The notes under the pieces: generated by a model
What the model was told of the DNA's origin: nothing
The model's input: only the letters and a program-made list of their open reading frames with translations
The model's database searches: none
Shown here: piece by piece, positions 9,991-22,124 of the stretch
Layout: each line of letters begins with the position of its first letter
How positions within the stretch are numbered: the first letter of the stretch is position 1
Translations under genes and position numbers: made by a program
Origin: Rutidosis leptorrhynchoides
Lineage: Eukaryota; Streptophyta; Magnoliopsida; Asterales; Asteraceae
Reading direction: 5' to 3'
DNA length: 64,000 nucleotides
Assembly: GCF_046630445.1 (NCBI RefSeq)
Contig: NC_092334.1
Location: 192,020,501 to 192,084,500, forward strand

Positions 9991-11109
9991 CAATGTTACA
10001 TCATATAGAAACTGTTAGTTTCTATATTCTGTAAACTTTCGAGCTTAAAATATGAATGTTTTTGGAAGTAGTGTTGGGAACTGATGCATGAGTTAGTATA
10101 ATATAATGACACTTGATCAACGTGATTATATTACAGTAAGTCATGCTGAGTTTCTAATGAAACCTGATGATGGTTCACAGTAGATTATACCATCATCATG
10201 TGTCATGTTACATAACTCTTTCATTCTACATAACCTCCGAACATATCAAGAAGAATATATTCTTGATAGTTCTATTATCTGTATTTTTGATAAATTTGAA
10301 AATCAAATCGTGCTATCACGTTCCACCCTGCTTAGAACATTATAATCATTTAGAACTCTATATCTACAAATTCTGGACCATTATTCGCTTGATTTAAAGT
10401 CGGGAAGAGAAAACAAGAGCATGAAGCTCCGATATATAAGAAAAATATAAAGCCCAACAACACCACCGAAATTACAAACTGTGGATATCAGTGCGTATAG
10501 CAATATAAAGACACGGGAGAATTATAAATACAATAATCCCTAGACCATAGTAGAAATAAACAGATTCTTCCGGTGGGAGTTGGAAAAGAAGAATGATCAT
10601 TGCGATAGTCAGAATAAGGACAAGGATTAGAACCGGATTAAGCATTATTATAATCTTTTAGATATATGAACTGAGAAAGAAGGTATAGAAGTGGTGGAAA
10701 CTAATGAAATGGAAAAGATAAATTTATAGTGGAAATATCAGACAGAGCAATCAAGGCAGATCATCGCATTTAATTAAAGAGATCCTAATTTCCTCATTTA
10801 CCGAAGAATCATATCTTTTAGATTTCGAAGATTTTCTTTGAAATCCCTTGAATTTCGGAATTCAACCAAGGCAATGTCGAAAGTTAAGACGCGCCTTATT
10901 TTTATTTTTTTTTCTAAATTCAAACCTGTCTACGTCAAAAGTTAAAAACAAATCTTTGTTTCTCATTTCATTTTTTTGTGAATAGCTTCACTCGTACTCT
11001 TTGAATGATCAAATTGTTTTATCCATATTACTCAATGATGATAAAACTCTATTTATCAACTCATATCCGTCATGAAAACATTTTTATAGTTAGCCATGAC
11101 GACCTCACT
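9991..11109 (+). other. LARD interior, no gene seen
   Basis: AT-rich with scattered purine-rich stretches near 10550-10750. No retroviral motif, RNA gene or clear repeat was found. Confidence 0.55.
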
Positions 11110-11146
11110 CAAATTTCGGGACGAAATTTCTTTAACGGGTAGGTAC
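11110..11146 (+). promoter_or_regulatory. hairpin and polypurine block before LARD 3' LTR
   Basis: AAATTTCG (11111-11118) pairs with CGAAATTT (11122-11129) around GGA, then CTTTAACGGGTAGGTAC leads directly into the LTR. Copies A and B carry almost the same block at the same distance from their LTRs. It probably serves plus-strand priming. Confidence 0.7.
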
Positions 11147-12928
11147 TGTAGTGACCCGGGAATTTCCGATCAAAATTAAACTTTAATTTTTATATGGTTC
11201 CGACACGATAAGCAAAATCTGTAATGTTGAGTCTCGAAAGTTTTGAAATCTATATTCATGTAATCAATTACCCTTTGACTATTCCCGATGATTCACGAAC
11301 CATTGCTTGTAAATATGTGAGTATATATAAACATGTGTATATATAAATATGTATATAAAAACTACTTATAAATATATAAAATAATATTAAAACTATTTGT
11401 TTAAAAATATATAATATATATTTATGTGATAAAACTTGTTATTTAAAACTGATTATATTTAGAGAGAGAGTAAATGGAAAATGAATGATTTCAAGCTTAA
11501 TTAGTAAACGTTAGTAACACTCGGTTGACGTTTTATTAATTTTAATATAGATATAGTACTTGTTCATGTTGGATTGAAATAAAAGTTGAACTGGAAATTA
11601 ATTTCGAAGATCTTAGATTTGTTAAATATATTTTTACCCTTTTTAGTTTGAATATTAGTACTCCGTACATATAAATTGGAACAGCAATAAAATATTTTTA
11701 GAACTTTTTTGATCAGGTTTCAATCAGGTAATGAGTGAAATAATTAATTACACTTAATCTAAAAATTTGAGATTTTTAGGAACACTTTATTGCGTTAACT
11801 GTTTAGCATTGAACACGATATACCCACCCTCTATCAACTGTCGGCAGAGAATAAGTCATTGCACACTGTATATAGTACTCTAATCATTGGTTTTATTATT
11901 TTTTTAATTATTATTATTATTTATATTAAATATTATAATTATAATACATAATATATATAGGTAATAGATGTGTATATATATAACGAGAGAGATGGGGAAG
12001 AGAGACCCGTCACCACAACCACCCACAACCACCATAACTATCATCGTCCATCCTTCTCTCTCTCTCTCTCTCTCGCTTCTTTCTCTATCTCTTGTCCAAA
12101 AATCACCAAACAAACACCATAACCATCGAATCACCACCACCTCGATCACTCTCAACCGCCGGTTCACAGTCCATGAACAATCACGACCACCTTCTTTTTA
12201 TTTTTCTCTCTCTCTCTCTCTCTTCTTTTTGTTCCTGCAACTCGCGACTGCCACAGTTATATGTTCAGTTAATTGTTTGCTGCTACTGCACCTTGTCTCA
12301 ATATCAATCTTCTTCAAATCAACACTTGACTGCCGCCACTACTGCTACCGTAAATACTATTTCTATTTTCGATATCAAGGAGACGATGAATAGTCATAAA
12401 ATAAAGAAGAACGATATTGAAATATTCTAATACAATAATTATAACGATGAGGGCGAGCAACGTGAAGGTATTGAATGAAGAAGGACGATTGTTGCTCCTG
12501 TTAATTTATTCTGTTACGGTTACGTGTATGGTGTGGATAACTATGATGATAAAGATAAAGTTAGAGGATGACGATGAGGTGAGGTGGTGATGAAGGCAGC
12601 GAGAATGTTAAAGGCGATATTTGTTGATGATGATGATGTTTCGAGGAAGAATGCGATCGTGATTTTGTGAGGATGGTGATAACGATATGATGATGACTGA
12701 CGATTATGAATGATGTAGATGATAAATGATGTCGTGATGATGATGATGCGTTTGATGTTCGTGCTTTTGGTCGAACTACGATACCATACCACAAAACCAC
12801 CGATGGGTTTATTTAAAAACATATATTGGACAGTTATATTGATTGTTGTTGGGTTTATGTTTCTGTATTGAACCGAAAAGAGTAGTAAATTAGAATCGGG
12901 TTTCATGTATTATCAGAAAGATAGTTAA

Positions 12929-12994
12929 TGGATGAGTGGTTTATGGGGTTAGCTTGTATGCGAGAGACCAGAGTTCGATTCTTGCATGCTGCCA
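12929..12994 (+). other. tRNA-like module 1, right LTR copy
   Basis: Same module as 4894-4959 with two visible changes, one of them just after the B-box-like sequence. Confidence 0.45.
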
Positions 12995-13241
12995 TATTTT
13001 CTTTTTAATTAAGCAGCAAGTGTTGGGGCTTGGGCCGTGAGCTGTTGGGCCGTGAACTGTTGGGCCGAGTTAAAATGATTTTCTTGTTGGGCCGTGAACT
13101 GTTGGGCCGAGTTAAAATGATTTTCTTGTTGGGCCGAGATTCAAAGTTTAGATTTTCTGTTGGGCTATTCAGGTGTGACATAGAAAATGGGTTATGTTAA
13201 TTATATTGGGTATTAAATCAGAAAGTTAATAGAAAGACAGA

Positions 13242-13311
13242 TGGTTAGGCATGGTGTTGGGTTAGCGAGAGGTTGCGGGTTCAAGTCCCGATTGTGGCAA
13301 CTATTTTTTTT
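13242..13311 (+). other. tRNA-like module 2, right LTR copy
   Basis: Same as 5207-5276. B box GGTTCAAGTCC at 13278-13288 within an intact T-arm, then the T run. Confidence 0.55.
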
Positions 13312-14731
13312 AAAGGGCTTTTGAGGTAGTTCTCTTTATTAATATTATGGCTATTATTAATACTATTATTATGATCAATGTTATGTATTATTATGAATGG
13401 ATAAATATTGTTATAATTACTATCATTAATATTATTATTATTATTATTTTAGATTACTTATCATTATTACTAAGATTAACATGATTATTATTATCATCAT
13501 TAAGTATTAATAAGTATTATTATTATTATTATTATTATCATTATTATCTTTAGTAGTAAAATTATCACTGTTATTATTATTATCGGTAGTATTATCATTA
13601 TGATCCTTAAAGTATTTTTTTTATTTTTTTTTCATTTTTATTAGTATTATTATTGAAATAAACATTTTATTTAAACTATCACTGTTATTATTAAAAGTAT
13701 CACTTTTATTATTATTAGAGTTATCATAATTTTTATTATAATAGTATTATTTTTATTATTATTATTATTAGTATTAAAAATATATCAAATAAAGATTTTC
13801 TATATAAAAAAAAAATATATATATATTTATGACATAAAAACCAAACCATATTAATACTTTTGTAATAAATAGTAATTATCTATATAAAAATAAATATATA
13901 TCTAATTATGTTATTAATAAAAACATGATATAAGATAACAATTAATAGCACTAATAATATGTAAATTTGTTTGATTACAACTATATGTTTTAATATATAT
14001 ATACAAATGATATAGGTTCGTGAATCCGAGGCCAACCCTGCATTGTTCAATATAGTCATATGTATTTTTACTACAAAATACATTATGTGAGTTTTCATTA
14101 CTCCCTTTTTAAATATTTTCGCAATATATATTTTTGGGACTGAGAATGCATGCACTGCTTTTATAAATGTTTTACGAAATGGACACAAGTGATCGAAACT
14201 ACATTCTATGGTTGGATTATCTAATCGAATATGCCCTTTTTATATAGTCTGGTAATCTAAGAATTAGGGAACAGAAACCCTAATTGACGCGAACTCTAAA
14301 GATAGATCTATCGGGCCCAACAAGCCCCATCCAAAGTACCGGATGCTTTAGTACTTCGAAATTTATATCATGTCCGAAGGAGGATCCCGGAATGATGGGG
14401 ATATTCTATATGCATATTGTTAATGTCGATTACCAGGTGTTCAATCCATATGAATGATATTTTTGTCTCTATGCATGGGACGTTTATTTATGAGAATTGG
14501 AAATATGAAATCTTGTGGTCTATTAAAATTATGAAATGATTGTTTATGATAAACTAATGAACTCACCAACCTTTTGGTTGACACTTGAAAGCATGTTTAT
14601 TCTCAGGTATAAAAGAAACGTTCCGCTGTGCATTTGCTCATTTTAAATACGGTATTTGGTGCCGATCATCGCAATGTAACCAGTTGTTGGTGACTTCGTC
14701 CAGATGGATTAGGACGGGTCCTTTCACCTAT

Positions 14732-16223
14732 ACGGGTAAAAGCTATGAATATAATTATTCGTACTAACCTTACTACTCAAATAAAGGAGGCGCAACAGGG
14801 AGTTGTAAAAGAAGGAAAGTTGAAGAATGAGATACCCAAAGGATCAGAGAAACATCTTAATATTCGGGAAGACGGAACCCGATATAGGGCTGATAGAATT
14901 TGGGTACCAAGGTTTGGAGATGTGAGAGAAATGGTACTTAAAGAAGTACATAAAACCAGATATTCAATACATCCTGGAGCGGGGAAGATGTATAAAGATC
15001 TCAAGAAACACTTTTGGTGGCCGGGTATGAAAGTCGATATTGCTAAATATGTAGGAGAATGTTTGACGTGTTCTAAGGTCAAAGCTGAATATCAGAAACC
15101 ATCAGGTCTACTACAACAACCTGAAATCCCGGAATGGAAATGGGAAAACATTACCATAGATTTCATTACTAAATTGCCAAGGACTGCAAGTGGTTATGAT
15201 ACTATTTGGGTAATAGTTGATTGTCTCACCAAGTCAGCACACTTCCTGCCAATGAGAAAAGATGACAAAATGGAGAAGTTGGCGCGATTGTATTTGAAGG
15301 AGGTTGTCTCCAGACATGGAATACCCGTCTCTATTATCTCTGATAGGGATTGTAGATTTGTTTCAAGGTTCTGGCAGACGTTGCAACAAGCATTGGGGAC
15401 TCGTCTAGACATGAGTACTGCCTATCATCCACAAACTGATGGGCAGAGCGAAAGGACGATACAAACGCTTGAAGACATGCTACGAGCATGTGTAATTGAT
15501 TTCGGAAACAGTTGGGATCGACACCTACCGTTAGCAGAATTTTCCTACAACAACAATTATCATTCTAGTATTGAGATGGCGCTGTTTGACGCACTTTATG
15601 GTAGAAAGTGTAGGTCTCCAATTTGTTGGAATGAAGTGGGGGATAGACAGATTACGGGTCCGGAGATAATACAAGAAACTACCGAGAAAATCATCCAAAT
15701 TCAACAACGATTGAAAACTGCCCAGAGTCGACAAAAGAGCTACGCGGACAGTAAAAGAAAAGATATAGAGTTTGAAATTGGAGAAATGGTCATGCTTAAG
15801 GTTTCACCTTGGAAAGGCGTTGTTCGATTTGGTAAACGGGGGAAACTAAATCCAAGGTACATTGGACCATTCAAGATTATAGATCGTGTCGGACCAGTAG
15901 CTTACCAACTGGAGCTACCTCAACAACTCACGGCTGTACATAACACTTTCCACGTCTCGAATTTGAAGAAATTTTTTGCTAAAGAAGATCTCACTATTCC
16001 GTTGGATGAAATCCAAATCAATGAAAAACTTCAATTCATTGAAGAACCCGTCGAAATAATGGATCGTGAGGTTAAGAGACTTAAGCAAAACAAGATACCG
16101 ATTGTTAAGGTTCGATGGAATGCTCGTAGAGGACCCGAGTTCACCTGGGAGCGTGAAAATCAGATGAAGAAGAAATACCCACATCTATTTCCAGAAGATT
16201 CGTCAACACCTTCAACAGCTTAA
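14732..16223 (+). pseudogene. pol: integrase and chromodomain, Tekay copy A
   Basis: The pol frame resumes after the second CCTAT and stays open to TAA 16221-16223. The integrase zinc-binding H-H-C-C region ([20 protein letters not shown]) lies at about 14947-15085. The catalytic Asp ([10 protein letters not shown]), Asp (IISDRD) and Glu ([12 protein letters not shown]) follow, then the LYGRKCRSP motif, the [11 protein letters not shown]-terminal domain, and a chromodomain-like end (about 16035-16185: [22 protein letters not shown]). The ATG at 14745 is internal. This segment alone has no stop, but the element is dead because of earlier stops and the insertion. Confidence 0.9.
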
Positions 16224-16258
16224 AATTTCGGGACGAAATTTATTTAATGGGTAGGTAC
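16223..16258 (+). promoter_or_regulatory. hairpin and polypurine block before 3' LTR of copy A
   Basis: AAATTTCG-GGA-CGAAATTT (16223-16241) overlaps the last base of the pol stop codon. TATTTAATGGGTAGGTAC then runs into the LTR. Confidence 0.7.
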
Positions 16259-19200
16259 TGTAGTGATCCGAACTTTTCCATGTTTATATATATATTAATT
16301 GAGATTGATATTTACATGACTAAATGTTTCCAACGTGTTAAGCAATCAAACTTGTTAAGACTTGATTAAATGAAATAAGTTTCATATAGACAATTGATCA
16401 CCCAAGTTGACCGGCGATTCACGAACGTTACAAAATTGTAAAAACTACATGTTGTGGTATATATGGACATATATATATGGTTGACATAAGATTATGATGA
16501 GTAAGTATCTCACTAAATATATTAACAATGTGTGATATACATAAGAAATGAGATTACTAAGTTAAGAAACTCGAAATGATATATATAACGATTATCGTTA
16601 TGATAACGTCTACTAAATACATATGTATCATATTAAGATATTTATACACTATATTTAACATGATAAAATGATATTTAAATATATCATTAAGTGTTCTAAC
16701 AATGAACTACATATGTAAAAACAAGACTACTAACTCAAGAATTACGAAACGAGACTTATATGTAACGATTATCGTTGTAACGATATTTTAATGTATATAT
16801 CATATTAAGAGATATTCATACATCATAATATCATGATAATATAATAATTTAACATCTCATTTGATATAATAAACATTGGGTTAACAACATTAATTGAGAT
16901 CGTTAACTTAAAGGTTTCAAAACAACACTTACATGTAACGACTAACGAAGACTTAACGACTCCATTAGAATGTATATACATGTTGTGTTTTGATATGTAT
17001 TCTTACACTTTTGAAAGACTTCAAGACACATATCAAAGTACTTCTACTTAATAAAAATGCTTACAATTACATCCTCGTTCAGTTTCATCAACAATTCTAC
17101 TCGTATGCACCCGTATTCGTACTCGTACAATACACAGCTTTTAGATGTATTTACTATTGGTATATACACTCCAATGATAAGCTCTTAGCATCCCATGTGA
17201 GTCACCTAACACATGTGGGAACCATCATTTGGCAACTAGCATGAAATATCTCATAAAATTACAAAAATATTAGTAATCATTCATGACTTATTTACATGAA
17301 AACAAAATTACATATCCTTTATATCTAATCCATATACCAATGACCAAAAACACCTACAAACACTTTCATTCTTCAATTTTCTTCATCTAATTGATCTCTC
17401 TCAAGTTCCATCTTCAAGTTCTAAATGTTCTTCATAAATTCCATAAGTATAGTTTCATAAAAATCAAGAATACTACCAAGTTTGCAAGTTTATTTCCAAG
17501 CTTTCTAATCCATTCCAAGTAATCATCTAAGATCAAGGAACCTTTGTTATTTACAGTAGGTTATCTTTTTAATTCAAGGTAATATTCATATTCAAACTTT
17601 GATTCAATTTCTACAACTATAACAATCTTATTTCGAGTGAAAATCTTACTTGAACTGTTTTCGTGTCATGATTCTGCTTCAAGAACTTTCAAGCCATCCA
17701 AGGATCCTTTGAAGCTAGATCCATTTTTCTCATTTCCAGTAGTTTTATCCAGAAAACTTGAGGTAGTAATGATGTTCATAACATCATTCGATTCATACAT
17801 ATAAAGCTATCTTATTCGAAGGTTTAAACTTGTAATCACTAGAACATAGTTTAGTTAATTCTAAACTTGTTCGCAAACAAAAGTTAATCCTGCTAACTTG
17901 ACTTTTAAAATCAACTAAACACATGTTCTATATCTATATGATATGCTAACTTAATGATTTAAAATCTGGAAACACGATGAACACCATAAAAGCGGATATA
18001 CGCCGTCGTAGTGAAACCGGGGGCTGTTTTGGTTTGGATAATTAAAAACTATGATAAAATTTGATTTAAAAGTTGTTCTTCTGGGAAAATGATTTTTCAT
18101 ATGAACATGAAACTATATCCAAAAATCTTGGCTAAACTCAAAGTGAAAGTATGTTTTTCAAAATGGTCATCAAGATGTCGTTCTTTCGACGGAAATGACT
18201 ACCTCTTTAGTAATTGACATGTAACTTAAATTTCTGACTATAAACCTATACTTTTTCTATTTGGATTCTTAAATTAGAGTTCAATATGAAACCATAGCAA
18301 TTTGATTCACTCAAAACGGATTTAAAATGAAGAAGTTATGGGTAAAACAAGATTGGATATTTTTGATCTTTTTAGCTACGGAAATGTTTAACAAATCTAT
18401 ACAAATCATATCCTAGCTAACTTATATTGTATTATACATGTATTCTAATATATTATGTAATCTTAGGATACCATAGACACGTATGCAAATGTTTTGACAT
18501 ATCATATCGACCCATGTATATATATTATTTGGAACAACCATAGACACTCTATATGCAGTAATGTTGGAGTTAGCTATACAGGGTTGAGGTTGATTCCAAA
18601 AATATATATACTTTGAGTTGTGATCTAGCCTGAGACGTGTATACACAGGGTCATGGATTGATTCAAGATAATATATATCGATTTATTTCTGTACATCTAA
18701 CTTTGGACAACTAGTTGTAGGTTATTAACGAGGACAGCTGACTTAATACACTCAAATCTTTAAAATATAATAAAAATGGTTGTAATTATATTTTGATCAT
18801 ACTTTGATATATATGTACATATTTGTATAGGTTCGTGAATCGATCCGTGGCCAAGTCTTATTTTCGAGGAAGGAAATATCTGTGAAAGTGAGTTATAGTC
18901 CCACTTTTAAAATCTAATATTTTTGGGATGAGAATACATGCAGGTTTTATAAATGATTTACAAAATAGACACAAGTACGTGAAAGTACATTCTATGGTTG
19001 AATTATCGAAATCGAATATGCCCCTTTTTATTAAGTCTGGTAATCTAAGAATTAGGGAACAGACACCCTAATTGACGAGAATCCTAAAGATAGATCTATT
19101 GGGCCTAACAAACCCCATCCAAAGTACCGGATGCTTTAGTACTTCGAAATTTATATCATATCCGAAGGGTGTCCTGGAATGATGGGGATATTCTTATATA

Positions 19201-19308
19201 TGCATCTTGTTAATGTCGGTTACCAGGTGTTCACCATATGAATCATTTTTATCTCTATGTATGGAATGTGTATTGAAATATGAAATCTTATGGTCTATTG
19301 TTATGATT

Positions 19309-19403
<95 letters not shown>

Positions 19404-19802
19404 TTAAACCTATAACTCACCAACATTTTTGTTGACGTTTAAAGCATGTTTATTCTCAGGTGAATACTAAGAGCTTCCGCTGTTGCATACTAAAATAAGG
19501 ACAAGATTTGGAGTCCATGTTTGTATAATATTGTGTAAAAACTGCATTCAAGAAACATATGTCGATGTAATATATTTCTATTATAAACCATTATGTAATG
19601 GTCGTGTGTAAACAGTATATTTTAGATTATCATTATTTGATAATCTACGTAATGTTTTTAAAACCTTTATTGATAAAATAAAGGTTATGGTTGTTTTAAA
19701 AATGAATGCAGTCTTTGAAAAACGTCTCATATAGAGGTCAAAACCTCGCAACGAAATCAATTAATATGGAACGTTTATAATCAATATGAACGGGACATTT
19801 CA
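16259..19802 (+). repeat. 3' LTR of Tekay copy A
   Basis: 3544 bp from TGTAGTGATCC to GGGACATTTCA. It is related over its length to the LTRs of copy B in reverse complement. The 5' third holds tandem modules with a TAACGATTATCGTTA dyad (16586-16600, 16763-16777 with one change, and a decayed third near 16936). The 3' part holds the CTCACCAACATTTTTGTTGAC hairpin region near 19417-19437. ORFs at 16990 and 18422 are shadows. Confidence 0.9.
19311..19398 (+). repeat. (AT)n microsatellite
   Basis: About 44 uninterrupted AT units inside the LTR of copy A. The corresponding place in the LTRs of copy B has no such expansion. Confidence 0.95.
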
Positions 19803-20119
19803 GTGCTCGAATATCTTATGCTCAAAAACTAGGCGAGTGCCAGAATTTTCACTGCTCGAAATCTTGGATTGTGCTCGAAAACTTCCCATCTCATTACTTA
19901 TCTGTTTTGTTGCCCTAAAACCTAATCTTGCTCGAAAACCTTGTCTGTTTTGAAATTTGGCTTTGCTCCAAAACTGTTTTGTCTCATAAAATTAGTTTTA
20001 CACCAAAACCCTAATTTCTTCACTTGAAATCCTCAACCCTCATTCCTCAAAATCTTATTTTACCAATATCATTTGAACCTCTGCTTTCTTGTACCACTCC
20101 ACTTCCACTCTTAGTTAAG
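19803..20119 (+). other. copia leader upstream of gag
   Basis: 317 bp with repeated TGCTCGAAA and CTCGAAAAC words and C/T-rich ends, leading to the gag ATG at 20120. It lies directly after the LTR of copy A, so copy A probably inserted in or beside this leader. No primer-binding site is evident. Confidence 0.5.
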
Positions 20120-20167
20120 ATGGCAACTGCAAACCATGATGCTTTGGTCGTGGACTCGGATACCCAT
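20120..20167 (+). pseudogene. gag: copia gag, first 16 codons before Athila insertion
   Basis: ATG at 20120 followed by ATANHDALVVDSD, ending at the CCCAT (20163-20167) that is repeated at 50698-50702 on the other side of the Athila element. The gag sequence resumes there. Confidence 0.6.
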
Positions 20168-22124
20168 TGATGTGCGCGAGGTGTACTAGGAAATAGTATT
20201 AATTTTTACAAGGAAATACTATTAAATACGATACAATTTTACACAAGTGATTTATTTATTTATAGAGTGGATATACCTAAACCTTGCTACAACACTTATA
20301 GGCAGTATACCTAATCGTACAGTAGTGTAGTTTTTAGTAAGTCCGGTTCGTTCCACAGGGAGACTTAAACTAGCTTAACGCTATATTTTTAACTTATAAT
20401 TGTAAAAATACAAAAATATATATAAATAGTATTATTATTATAAAAGGGGGTTTTTACCGTTTAATGACCGGTTTGTCGATTTTAAAACTTTAGTCGCAGT
20501 TAAAACCTAATGTAAAATATTAAAAATAAATATAACTTAATTTTAAGCGTAAAGTAAATAACGATAATGAAATTGCGATAAATAAAAATACGATAAAATT
20601 GCGATAATTAAAGAGTACGATAATTAAAAATGCAATTAAATAAAATGAAAATAAATAAAAGTGCGATAATTAAAAGTGCAATTAAATATGAAATATAAAA
20701 ATTATGCTTATTTAAACTTCCGTAATCATGATGTTTGACGTGTTGATTTTAGTTTATTCCCATGGGTTAATTGTCCTTTGTCCTGGATTATTCGATATGT
20801 CCATACAGATTTGTCCATAATAGTCCATCAGTCATAATCATAAAGTGTGAAAGTCTTCGTCAAATTATTCTTATTCCCGAAGTCAAATATTCCAACTAAT
20901 TAGGGATTCGAATTGTAACAAGGTCTTAATACTTTGTTTAATGAATACACCAGGTTATCGACTACGTGTAAACCAAGGTTTTACTACTTTGTTAACAATA
21001 ACACCAATTACCCTTGAATGTAATCCACCCCTGTTTCAACAAGTCTATTAACTCTTAATCCAGTTCCGTATTCGGTAAAATGAACAATTATTGGTATTTA
21101 TAGATATCCCGCCCACCGTACCCAGTCAAGCGTATGTGGTTATATATAAATATGTCAAATTATAAGTCTATATATTAAATTAACGAGGTATCATTTAGTT
21201 AATATAAAACCCATTAATAGCCCATAGTCTAATTTGCACAAGTGTCGTTCTTTTGTCCAAACCCCAATTATGGTCCAAAGCCCTATTACCCAATTTTAGT
21301 ATTTAGCCCAACATCATTATTACTTCGGCATTAAATAAGCATAATAATAACTTAGCTACGAGACATTAATTTAAAAATAACATTAACCATAACTTACAGT
21401 GATTAAAAATAGCGTAGCGTTACACGGACAGAATTTCGACTTACACCCTTACAACATTCGCTAACATACCCTTATTATTAGAATTTAAAATTAAAATTAA
21501 AATTATAATAATATAAATATATATACGTTAATAGATGAAAGGAAAAAGATGTGTTAAAGTTCGAGCCAAACCGCGAAATTTATAGGCATGTGGCCACAAA
21601 AAGTGGCCCATGCGATCGCATGGAAAACAAGCCTACAGGCCATGCGATCGCATGGAGGTAGGTACCAGGTCACATAAGTTTGTTTTCTTGTTTGCCGATG
21701 TTTATAATATATAATATAATATATATATTAATTTTAAGAATTAATTATATATTATATTATATTCATGTGCATAGTTGACTTGTAATTTTTAGTCCGTTGC
21801 GTCGAGCGTTGAGAGTTGACTTTGGTCCCGGTTTCGGTTTTTCGAACGTCCTTGCGTATAATTTAATATCTTGTACTTTGCGTTTCGCATCTTGTACTCT
21901 TGTAATTTTGAGACGTTTCTTATCAATAATTGGAACCACTTTGATTGTACTTTGTACTTTTGAGCTTTTTGGTCGTTTGCGTCTTCAATTCGTCGAATCT
22001 GTCTTTTGTCTTCACCTTTAATTATTTAAACAAATATCACTTGTAAATAGAACAATTGCAACTAAAAGCTTGTCTTTCTTGAGGGATAATGCTATGAAAT
22101 ATATGTTCGTTTTTAGCATTATCA
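20168..22124 (-). repeat. 3' LTR of Athila-type element
   Basis: Direct repeat of 48748-50697. It contains tandem GCGATAATTAAA-type words (about 20560-20700), two 16-bp palindromes (21608-21623, 21640-21655) and an AT-rich imperfect inverted repeat around 21705-21762. ORF 21797-22021 is a shadow. Confidence 0.9.
21608..21655. repeat. pair of CCATGCGATCGCATGG palindromes, left LTR
   Basis: Two perfect 16-bp palindromes at 21608-21623 and 21640-21655, 32 bp start to start. The same pair is at 50181-50196 and 50213-50228 in the other LTR. Confidence 0.9.

Larger units (their letters stand above)
3116..14726 (+). mobile_element. LARD-like non-autonomous LTR retrotransposon
   Basis: Two nearly identical direct repeats (3116-6698 and 11147-14726, about 3.58 kb each) begin TGTAGTGACCCGG and end CCTTTCA. 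A perfect 5-bp target duplication CCTAT flanks the element, and it interrupts the pol frame of copy A. The 4.45-kb interior has a primer-binding-site-like sequence next to the left LTR and a hairpin/polypurine block before the right LTR, but no gag, protease, RT or integrase motif in any frame that I can find. Long LTRs with a large non-coding interior match the LARD class. Terminal sequences resemble the Tekay copies, so the plus orientation follows from PBS and polypurine placement. Confidence 0.88.
11147..14726 (+). repeat. 3' LTR of LARD-like element
   Basis: Direct repeat of 3116-6698, 3580 bp, followed by the second CCTAT (14727-14731). Differences from the left LTR are mainly isolated substitutions (for example near 12157, 12654, 12961, 12986, 14114 and 14648) and repeat-length changes. 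Confidence 0.9.
1..19802 (+). mobile_element. Ty3/gypsy Tekay-type retrotransposon, copy A (5' LTR outside window)
   Basis: Gag, two zinc knuckles, protease, reverse transcriptase, RNase H, integrase and a C-terminal chromodomain-like segment occur in Ty3/gypsy order on the plus strand, followed by a hairpin/polypurine block and a 3.54-kb LTR (16259-19802) starting TGTAGTG and ending ATTTCA. Order, chromodomain and long LTRs fit the Tekay (Del) chromovirus lineage. A LARD-like element at 3116-14726 splits the polyprotein, which also has nonsense codons at 945-947, 1197-1199 and 2562-2564. The 5' LTR lies left of the window, so LTR divergence cannot be read. Copy B (23726-37175) is a full relative on the opposite strand and served as the guide for alignment. 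Confidence 0.9.

Noticed and set aside
21797..22021. 74-codon ORF in the Athila LTR, repeated at 50370-50606
   Set aside because: Within both LTRs, no motif, opposite to the element's coding strand.
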